Origin: Sclerotiophoma versabilis
Taxonomy: Eukaryota; Ascomycota; Dothideomycetes; Pleosporales; Didymellaceae
DNA: 64,000 nucleotides
Direction: 5' to 3'
Assembly (NCBI GenBank): GCA_012274445.1
Contig: JAAROD010000054.1
Coordinates: 1,240,001 to 1,304,000, forward strand
How positions within the stretch are numbered: the first letter of the stretch is position 1; every line of letters begins with the position of its first letter. Below, piece after piece: positions 56,374 to 64,000 of this stretch. The notes beneath the pieces were generated by a model, which saw only the letters and a program-made list of their open reading frames with translations, was not told the origin of the DNA and ran no database searches. Both the position numbers and the translations under genes were made by a program.

Positions 56374-57215
56374 ATGTCTGCCAACGCCCTGAACAAGATC
56401 GCGCCCAACAGCCCCTCGAGGCAGAGCCCTTCTGAGATCGAGACCAGCATCGCCAACGCAAGTTTTCCACTGTCAATCGGCATGCGACCACAGGACTAAC
56501 AACTGCACAGGCGTTGACTGACCTCGAGAACAATGTCCCCGACCTGAAGAGCTCTCTGCGCCCTCTGCAGTTCGTCTCTGCCCGCGAGGTAAGATAAGCC
56601 TCCACCTACAGCGCACCGAGCGCTCGCACACCTTCCACGCACACCCATACCCATACTTTGATCGAAGAGGCGGTGGGCACTGGGCAGCACAATTTGCTGA
56701 CACCAGGATTCTTAGATCGAGGTTGGTCACGGACGCAAGGCCATTGTCATCTTCGTCCCCGTCCCTCTCCTCCAGGGCTGGCACAAGGCCCAGCAGCGGT
56801 AAGCAGAGCCAGAAGAAAAGCTTGGTGAACAGGGGCTAATATATGCATCAGCCTCACCCGTGAGCTCGAGAAGAAGTTCTCCGACCGCCACGTTCTGATC
56901 GTTGCTTCCCGCCGCATCTTGCCCCGCCCCAAGCGCTCCAACAGGTCCCGCACCAGCCAGACCCAGAAGCGCCCCCAGTCCAGGACCCTCACCGCTGTCC
57001 ACGACGCCATTCTGTCCGACCTCGTCTACCCCGTCGAGATCGTCGGCAAGCGCCTCCGCACCCGCGAGGACGGCTCCAAGATCCTCAAGGTCGTTCTCGA
57101 CGAGAAGGAGCGCGGCGGTGTCGACTACAGGCTCGACACCTACTCCGAGGTCTACAAGCGCCTCACCGGCAAGGGCGTCAACTTCGAGTTCCCCCAGTCC
57201 GCTGCTGAGTACTAG
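56374..57215 (+). CDS. RPS7: 40S ribosomal protein eS7
   Basis: Exons are 56374-56457, 56511-56588, 56716-56798 and 56852-57215, giving 202 aa. The family sequence is complete: LTDLENNVPDLKSSLRPLQF, RKAIVIFVPVPLLQGWHK, LTRELEKKFSDRHVLIVASRRILP, QKRPQSRTLTAVHDAIL and LVYPVEIVGKR. eS7 belongs to the small ribosomal subunit. The first intron begins GCAAGT, not GT, and ends TGCACAG after a GACTAAC branch site; this GC-AG form is the only one that keeps the frame (IAN joined to ALTDLE). Other introns are standard; the second is 127 bp, long for this window. Many C-ending codons fit a highly expressed gene. Confidence 0.95.
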
Positions 57216-57408
57216 ACGTGCTGCTGGCGGTTGTTTTGTTTAGCCTGGGCATCATACGGTTCAGGAGTACGGCTTCGGAAATGCATCATGTATCCGGCAT
57301 CAAAATGGAATGAGATGATATGAGCCCGCGATGGGCACCCCTTCAAGATACCACTGCAATTGATTCCTTTTTTTGTGATGGTCACTTTCGTCTTCCAGTG
57401 TTCTCCAC

Positions 57409-58294
57409 CTACTGACGGTCCAGCTCGGGGTAGTGCCTGAACACACCCATACTGAATGGCTTCCTCCTGTCGCTCGCCAGATACTCCATCACCCCACTCG
57501 CCTCCTTCACACTTTCATAAAACGTTCCAAACAACAGCTCAAACTCACCCTTCCTGGCCTCCATCTCCTTTGGAAACGCAAACAGCAGCCCACTCAACAC
57601 ATGCCACAATGTCGTATCCGCATAACTCAGCTTGTCGCCGACCAAATACTTTCCCTGGCCTTTGCTCTCATTCCCCTTGAGTACCCTCTCAAAGAAGCCC
57701 AAGAACTTGGGGATCCTAGCCTCCCTAAAGTCCGTCGCCTTCTTCAAGCTCTCCTCCTTCTGGTCCTCGTAGTACTTGGCGACCGCGATGGGATGGTGCG
57801 TGTCGTGCGCTTCGTTGTTGAGGTCGAGCGCCGTGAGCGTGTGCGATAGGATCCATTGCGCTTCTGCCTCGTTGGTGCCCGCGAGGCCGAGTTTCGGACC
57901 CAGGTAGGACAGGATCGAGGGTGTTTGGTAGATGAGGAGTGGGTTGCCGTCTGGGCCTTCACTGGGAATGCGCAGCGCAGGGGGTGCGAAGGGCGGCGGG
58001 TTGCCGTCGGTGCCGGTGGAGGAGGAGTCGATGAGGGAGGTTACTGCTTTGATGCCTGGGATTGTCAGTTTGGCTTCGTGATGGGCCGATGCGAGGCCGA
58101 TGCGAGCTGGTGTAGTGGGGCGTGGTGTTGACTATGCTGGTGTACATACCATCCTCGGACTCGTTGGCGGTGTCTTTATAAGATACACCGGCGGCTTCAA
58201 AAGCGAGGCGAATGAACTCCCCGCGCCCTGGGATGCCGGGCCAGTAGAGCAGCTCGTATGGTGGATTGGTGCGGGCTTTCTTGTTGGCAGCCAT
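57409..58294 (-). CDS. Glutathione S-transferase
   Basis: Exons are 58150-58294 and 57409-58055 (94-bp intron), giving 263 aa. The N-terminal thioredoxin fold reads YELLYWPGIPGRGEFIRLAFEAAGVSYKD, a sigma/mu-like GST start with Tyr13 or Tyr17 as the likely catalytic residue. LLIYQTPSILSYLGPKLGL is the cis-Pro and Ser glutathione-binding turn. The C-terminal helical domain has KYLVGDKLSYADTTLWHVLSGL. GSTs conjugate glutathione to electrophiles. An insert with SSSTGTDGNPPPFAPPALR between strand 2 and the QTPSIL turn is longer than in classical GSTs. The start ATG is at 58294; the frame is open further upstream but lacks an ATG. Convergent with eS7. Confidence 0.9.
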
Positions 58295-59133
58295 GGCATT
58301 GACGCGTTCGTGTGCAATCTGAGGCTGTTCGAGACCGAGGATCGTATTGTTAAGGTAGCGAGCACTCAATCGCTGCTATAGTTGTGTAACTTTGGGCGTG
58401 GAAATGTTTCCGTTATATGCTGTAAGCAGCATTGATGATTCGAGATAAGCGTCATTCTGTGGGGAAGCTCCTGCGGCTCAGGCGGAGCTGCGCGGCGTCT
58501 ACAACGGACCACACTTGGAGAACGTTCTTTGTCTTGTCCTTGGATGCTCTTGTACTTCACAGTCTGCCATCTGTTGAACCTGTCCCCCGCCCCGTGCATG
58601 TACGGTTTTCGTGGCCTTGCATGTGCTGCGTGCCCGCCAATGGTCAGCGCTGTACCTTTGTCCTGAACAGTAAGCATCACATCGTTGGCCAGCATGTCGC
58701 CGCAGACGATAGAGACCGGTAAGTTACTCGAAGCTTCTGAAAGCCGCTGTCAGCTTCGTGCACGTCGCTGATACGGTAACGACGGCACGAGCTGCATGAG
58801 GTGGTGGGCTGAGTGTTCTCGTTCACTTTATGTGCCACGTCCGAGCCAGGCGATACGCTCGCCTGTGCCCCGCACCATATCAACTTCATGCGAAGGAAAG
58901 CTGCGCCTTGTTCAACTGTACCAGCCCTCGTTTGCTGGAATATAGGGGAGTTGTCGCACACTTTCCTCTCGCGCTTCTTTAAACAAAGTGTCGCTGTCTA
59001 CTTGACCCCACTTTCTTCTAAGACGAGCTAGCGCTTAGCTCCCACGAGAGCTTGCTGTTGCCTCACGCGCTAAGACCCGTTCACTCCAGTGATTACCACG
59101 GACAAATTTGCCTCGTAAACTTTGCTCAACCCT
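58295..59133. other. Divergent intergenic stretch, no gene seen
   Basis: This is the shared upstream region of the GST and the DUF7923/CCCH gene. Only short frames occur. Confidence 0.5.
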
Positions 59134-61140
59134 ATGGTCGGACTTCTCGATATGGCAAACTACGATCTAAATAACTATTTAAGGCAGATGGAGAGCTTTC
59201 GAGCTGCCGATCATGCCAGAGAAAACCTTGTAAACGTGAGTAGTAGAGCTGAGATAGAAGCTGCACATGACGCCGTCGCTGACGAATGCAGGAACTCATT
59301 GAAAAGTTCTCAAGTCTCTTACGAGAACACGCTGAGTTGAAGAGCGACTACTTAAGCGAAAGAGACAATAGGAGAAATTATCAGTCTAGGGTCGAAGAGG
59401 TGAATCGAGCCGTGATCGAGCATGAACGTCAACTGGTATGGGCTCCACCTGTTACTTTCATATCAACTACTCTACCATACTCCCCTCTCCTGGAAAACTT
59501 CAACCGTGTGGTATACGGCACATGCCATCTTGCCCATCCTTCGATACATTATCAATGCGCAACTACATGCCGTATACCTCCAGCTAACCCATGATTGTAG
59601 GACGCTAATTCATTTGTTCTGGCCCTTATCGATGGAGATGGCGCTATTGTAGGTACTTTCAATGTAATCCTTTCACATTCGCACTCAAGTCAACCAAGTT
59701 GGCTGCTGCTTCAACAACCTTCCGCTACATGCATCTATAAAGAGTATTGCTGAGCATACATTGACTTGCATCATCACACCTCAAAGCCTCCTCACACAGC
59801 TGAAGACAGCTTGCTGACTGCGACTAGTTCCAAGATACCCTACTTCAGGCAGCTGCTGGTGATGGTGGCTCAGAAGCTGCTTCCCGACTACACCATGCTG
59901 TTCACAATCATATCTCGTCCCTATACAGCAATTCCGGAAACTGGCCAATTATGGTCCAGATCTACCTCAGTCTCGATAAGCTAGCTTTCAAACTGCAACA
60001 GGTTGGACTGCTGCGTCACCCTCAGGAGCTCCGATCTTTCGCCCAGCGATTCAGCGTCAACCAGCCCTTATTTAGTATTATCGATGTCGGTCAAGGCAAA
60101 GAGCGAGCCGACCACAAGATTAAAGGTATGTTCGAGGCTCGTAGTATGAGCAATAGTAAGCTAAACAGGGAACAGAAATGCTGCGCACCTTCAGTGACAA
60201 CCCTACCTGCCGTCACATCATCTTTGGCGGCTGTCACGATGCCGGCTATCTCCTAAACCTCGATCAGTTCAAACACAACGAAGCGAAAGCAAGTTGTATC
60301 ACCCTGCTGGAGTCAACTCCTGCATACAGAGGGTTTGCGGACTTGCCAAACTTCAAACGTGCCAAGTTCGATGATGTCTTCAGGAACGAGCCTTTACCTG
60401 AGTCCGTTCCTATCAATACTACTGTAGCTGCAGCTCAGAGCCCACCGCAATTAGCACAGACTTTCCCTGTTATGCGCTCGTTAACAGATAGGACGCCTCC
60501 CGCTGCGTCTGTGTTGCCAACGGCTATCAGTTCCCCACCTGACACGCCGGCGCCTTCTGTGTCAGCTACGGAGTCGAGTGAAGACTCTTCCTGGGCTAAT
60601 GTTGGCAAAGCTAGCACCGAGCGCACGAAGAACATCTCCGTTGCACCGACTGCCAAAGGCAAGGCGAACTCCAAGAAGAAATACGCTTATTACAACAAGA
60701 ACGAACAAAGACTTGATGAGCCGCTCCCGCCTCGCGATCGAGCATCCGCGGAGTCTCTGGATACTCGTATGAAGAAGAGCGGTAAGAAGATGTGCAACAA
60801 CTTCCATCTAGGTGGCTCGTGCATACAAGGCAAATTCTGCCACTTCCAGCATGAGCCTAAGCTCAGCCCGGGCGAGCTGGTTGCTTTGCGTTATAAAGCT
60901 CGAAGTTTAGCGTGCAATAACCGGTACTGCGAGGATATTGACTGCTGTAAGTGTTTCTTCTGATCTTGTGATGATTCGCAAATATTGACGAAAACAGACT
61001 TGGGCCATCAATGCGCCAATGAACGCGACTTTGGTAGCTGTCGCTACGAGAACACATGTCATCTGCGTTCTACGCATGGCATGGATAGAGAGAAGTACGT
61101 GAGGGTCGACAGAAATGGAGTCGAAGAGTACGCGCCATAA
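59134..61140 (+). CDS. DUF7923 and CCCH zinc-finger protein
   Basis: Six exons (59134-59235, 59292-59435, 59601-59648, 59828-60125, 60176-60946, 60998-61140) encode 501 aa. A coiled coil at about 20-80 (ENLVNELIEKFSSLLREHAE) leads to FVLALIDGDGAIF (about 87-99), where DUF7923 begins; it continues through VQIYLSLDKLAFKLQQVGLL, FSIIDVGQGKERADHKIK and HIIFGGCHDAGYLLNLDQF. A Ser/Pro linker follows. The C-terminus has a CCCH finger (CNNFHLGGSCIQGKFCHFQH, spacing C-x8-C-x5-C-x3-H) and two Cys-rich half-fingers (CNNRYCEDIDCYLGHQC; CRYENTCHLRSTH). The combination suggests RNA binding, with DUF7923 resembling a PIN/NYN-like fold by its acidic LIDGDG strand; that last point is inference. Introns of 165 and 179 bp are longer than usual here. 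Confidence 0.82.
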
Positions 61141-61541
61141 TCGTTACTTAGATCCGCGTGAGATGGTAAACAAGGACCATGTTGCGGTTCTAAGTTATAA
61201 TTGTTACAATATTCGCCCTTAGTGTTTGTGTCCATGAACATGGACATTACCGTAACGCGCAAAAGAAATAGTGAAGATCGGAATGCAAGACCGTTACATC
61301 GACTTCCAAACTATTAGGTATCATTAACTAAAGAAAGCACTAGCGTAACGCCAAACTTCGTTCGCTTGCTAGAACGCGTACCATCGACTTCGTAAACACA
61401 TATTCATATCAAGGAAAGGCAACACCATGCCTACAACAAGCAGACTGGCAAGCACCCATCATAGTCTTGCAGTATCGCCTCTCCAATCTCCTCCTGCCCT
61501 CGCACAACCCCCATCCATCCATCTCACCACCTATCCCACTC
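61141..61541. other. Convergent intergenic stretch, no gene seen
   Basis: This is the 3' flank of the CCCH gene and the 3' flank of the MARVEL gene. Nothing coding is supported. Confidence 0.45.
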
Positions 61542-62189
61542 TTAGACGCGCGAGCGACGACCACCAAAGCTCTTGCTGCAACACCGTTAGCACCAGTCTG
61601 TACCTCAAAAGACACGTCTCCACTTACCCAGGGCCCTCGTTGACGACCGGCTGGCGTGTCAAGCGGTGGTAAGTAATAACGCCAAGAACGAAAGTCGTGA
61701 ACCACATAATCAAGCTGAGGAAAGAGAAGGCTTGCGCCGCCTTCCACTGTCCGCAGTAGTTGCTGCGGCTGAGGCTGATTCCGCCCCAGGCCCATGCGCT
61801 GCCGCAGCCGGCATTGTTGAACCAGATGACCAGGACTGCAAAGACGGCGGCCCATCCTGCTGTGAAGACTGTCATGCGATGTTAGTTACATGACCAATGG
61901 TGCATGGCTAATAGGTGCATCCCTAAATGAGTGCAGCAAGTGGAGAAAAGGGTAACGTACACAGATCAGATCCGTAAGAGGCCATGCTCGACTTGGTTGG
62001 GATCATCCAGATGACAGAAAATATGATTGAGAGAGAGGACCACACAATGGCGAAGACGGTGCGCCCAAAGGGTCCAACGCCACGGCGGCTACGCTGGTAC
62101 ATGAAGTACGATGTGAGACCGAGGACGACTGCTGCGAAGACGAACTGCGCAGCGCGCAGGCCGAGGGAGAGGAGGCGGGAGAAGATCAT
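61542..62189 (-). CDS. MARVEL-domain membrane protein
   Basis: Exons are 61961-62189, 61628-61868 and 61542-61575, giving 167 aa. Introns are 92 and 52 bp; the second has GTAAGT, a GCTAAC branch site and GCAG, and gives the short basic tail KSFGGRRSRV. Without that last exon the frame would run into TAA at once, so the third exon is a good but not certain call. Four hydrophobic segments occur at about 11-28, 44-63, 77-95 and 122-142. NAGCGSAWAWGGISLSRSNYCGQWKAAQAF between segments three and four is typical of fungal MARVEL proteins, with paired cysteines. Such proteins shape plasma-membrane subdomains. It resembles the 3.2-kb gene in topology but not closely in sequence. Confidence 0.8.
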
Positions 62190-63188
62190 CGTGGTGGTTG
62201 TTTGATGAGATCAGGTGTTGAAAGGAAGGGTAGATGGATGGATGGGTTGGGAATTGGTCGTGAGAGGTGTGACCGTTTGGAGTTGTTGGTTGTGTGAGTT
62301 GAGCTGGATGTCGATTCTACTGCGCACTGCTGTAAGGGTTATATAGCAGATCTAGTGCCTACGATCAAGTTTCCAACGAAGATGCAAACGTCCAAGCAAC
62401 AACGTCAGCCATGTTCGTCACGCACTGCAGGGTCCGCAGCCCTGCGTAACACGCCTGGGCTGATGCGAGCCTAGCATCTCGCTTCTTGCCGTTAACCGTA
62501 GCGCATTCGAAGCTCAAAATGAAAATTGCCCATTCCCCAGACATGCACGACGCGCGGTGTTGGCGCACGCGCTTGGGTATGAAGTCATGCGGCTCGGCGG
62601 TACCATGTCGAAACAATCGATGAGGTCGGAAGTAGTGTCGGTGGCATGATCTGCAAGCAACAAACGTAGCACACAGGCAGGATGTTCCTGCTTCAAGACA
62701 AGCAAAAAGGGAGGTGCCGGGTGTCTGGGAGATCTGGACCGTACATGGCGGTGCGCTGTCCTCTGGGCACGATCATCATCAGTGGTGGTTGGATGATGGC
62801 TGGCCTTCGATCTACAGTGGGCTTGATCGTGAGTCTGTTCCCTGGGCACTGTGGCTTTTAGCAGCTGAATGACGGTTTCGGTGATGTCGTGTGAAAGGAA
62901 AGAAAGGCTAAGTCGGCAACTTCGGCGCTTTCGGATGGGACCGAGACGCTGCATGACGTTGCTCAGCCACAGCTCCATGCTCAACACCAAAAATAAAACT
63001 TGCTTCCTGTGGCTGATGACATGTGTTGAACGCGACTTCAACATCATAGTTGAGCATTGCCCCCGCTTTTCCGAGGACCTTTGCCGATATGCGAGGCTGA
63101 AAAGCTGACCGAAGGTATGACGAAGTGGAAGAGAAAATCTTTAAATGGCAGGTGTTCAACATCATGAATCCCATTCGATCTCTTCGCA
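62190..63188. other. Intergenic stretch, 1 kb, no gene seen
   Basis: It lies between the MARVEL promoter and the 3' end of the CENP-I-like gene. Overlapping short frames on both strands show no coding pattern. Confidence 0.5.
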
Positions 63189-64000
63189 TTACGAAGTACT
63201 TGCCTGAACTGTCTTCAGGTCTGTAACAGTAGCGAACATCAGTTCCCTCAGCCCTCCTAGACCCCGCTCGGCCAACCAGTTGAGTACAAAGACTTTGTAT
63301 CCGTTAGCACCTTCCAAATCCACATTGACGCCTCCATTCCTTAAGTCTGCCAGACTTTGCTGGCTTACTGGACCTGTATGCCACTTAATGCTGCCCCGAT
63401 CATACCCTTCTTGGTCGATCTCCCGTTCTTCGAGCGCATGCCATGCTGCAGAAGACATCGATGCAAGCCAAGCGTTGTTGGATAGATTGAACGCGTTACC
63501 GATGGCGTATTCGCGATCCAACCTACTCAGATAGTCGTTGAGTGATGAGCGCAGTAATGGCTCACAGAACATGCCAACAGACTTCTGTTCGGCGACTGCT
63601 AGGCCACGAGCTACCCAGAAGAAGTTGTAGACATCGCGCAAACACCAGTTCAGCCCGTCTGTCACTTCACTTGAGTAGTAGTGCTTAACCGGCCTGGGGT
63701 GCGCGTCGAAGGCTTGCTTGTAACTGCCAATGATGCCGCAGATCCGAGATACCACAGCAGTCGATGAGCTCTGCATCAGAAAGTACACAAGGTGCATTGG
63801 CGGGAGTAGGATGGGGATAACGTGCGGCTTGGAAGATGTGGAAAGCAGTTCCCAATAGGCCAAAGTAGAAGACACAACTTCAGCTCCCATTTCCGAGGGT
63901 AGCGACAGAAGCAGAGAAGTCGAAAGTATTGCAAAGTGTGAAACTGAGTCTTTCAGAAATTGCTGCTCAGGTGAGCTGAGCGCAGGTTGACGGCGGTCAG
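63189..64000 (-). CDS. Mis6/CENP-I-like kinetochore protein, C-terminal part
   Basis: The minus frame is open from the right edge to TAA at 63189-63191, about 270 codons; the gene's start lies outside the window. ATG at 63890 is internal, since the frame continues upstream through LSSPEQQFLKDSVSHFAILS to the edge. Family-like blocks are PILLPPMHLVYFLMQSSST, VSRICGIIGSYKQAFD, VTDGLNWCLRDVYNFFWVAR, and the C-terminal GPVSQQSLADLRNGGVNVDL and YKVFVLNWLAERGLGGLRELMF. These match the C-terminal layout of fungal Mis6 (CENP-I), an inner-kinetochore protein that helps load CENP-A. The call is from remembered pattern, not a catalytic motif. CAG followed by GCAAGT near the stop could be a GC-type donor, so a different last exon is possible. 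Confidence 0.6.
   Translation of the reverse strand, partial: DRRQPALSSPEQQFLKDSVSHFAILSTSLLLSLPSEMGAEVVSSTLAYWELLSTSSKPHVIPILLPPMHLVYFLMQSSSTAVVSRICGIIGSYKQAFDAHPRPVKHYYSSEVTDGLNWCLRDVYNFFWVARGLAVAEQKSVGMFCEPLLRSSLNDYLSRLDREYAIGNAFNLSNNAWLASMSSAAWHALEEREIDQEGYDRGSIKWHTGPVSQQSLADLRNGGVNVDLEGANGYKVFVLNWLAERGLGGLRELMFATVTDLKTVQASTS

Overview
The window is nuclear DNA from a filamentous ascomycete. Genes are dense and interrupted by short introns (mostly 43-100 bp, GT-AG, often with a CTAAC-type branch site). The gene set includes a Chs7-type chitin synthase chaperone, cytosolic GH85 ENGase, a YAT2-like carnitine acetyltransferase, PMT2-family mannosyltransferase, DUF7053, and a DUF7923/CCCH protein. 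Together with the intron style this suits Dothideomycetes, probably Pleosporales; this is an inference and no genus is claimed. I rebuilt exon structures by hand from splice sites, reading phase and protein family conservation. Exon coordinates are given in each entry.

Layout, left to right. 0.4-8.9 kb: DUF7053 protein, small MARVEL protein, ENGase, KDEL receptor ERD2, and a small orphan membrane protein. 9.5-16.9 kb: M1 aminopeptidase with a presequence-like open frame upstream of its first ATG, an UNC93-like MFS protein, and a nitrilase gene carrying a one-base frameshift. 17.4-25.4 kb: EDC4/Ge-1 decapping scaffold, RNase H2 catalytic subunit, and a low-complexity acidic protein. 26-33 kb: carnitine acetyltransferase and RAD57 in divergent orientation, a possible small gene, and a short-chain dehydrogenase. 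33.4-44 kb: PMT2-type O-mannosyltransferase, sugar transporter, Chs7-like chaperone, and TFIIH subunit SSL1. 44.4-47.4 kb: a decayed zone with a GT32 glycosyltransferase broken by an in-frame TAG, followed by coding relics and no intact gene. 47.4-55.1 kb: glycerate kinase, an MFS exporter next to an FAD monooxygenase, and a degenerate HD-fold protein. 56.4-64 kb: ribosomal protein eS7 (with a GC-AG intron), a glutathione S-transferase, a DUF7923/CCCH zinc-finger protein, a second MARVEL protein, and the C-terminal part of a Mis6/CENP-I-like kinetochore protein running off the right edge.

Most of the window is conserved housekeeping. Genes sharing a cell process are PMT2, Chs7 and possibly the lost GT32 enzyme (secretory pathway and wall), EDC4, SSL1, eS7 and the CCCH protein (RNA and gene expression), and RAD57, RNase H2A and CENP-I (genome maintenance). 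The transporter/monooxygenase pair is the only suggestion of a catabolic or secondary-metabolism unit. I found no tRNA, rRNA, CRISPR array or intact transposon. No clearly new multi-gene system is visible. The most notable signals are an 8-nt microexon, two genes whose conserved or targeting N-termini lack an in-frame ATG, the LPxTTY repeats in the DUF7053 protein, and the decayed GT32 zone.
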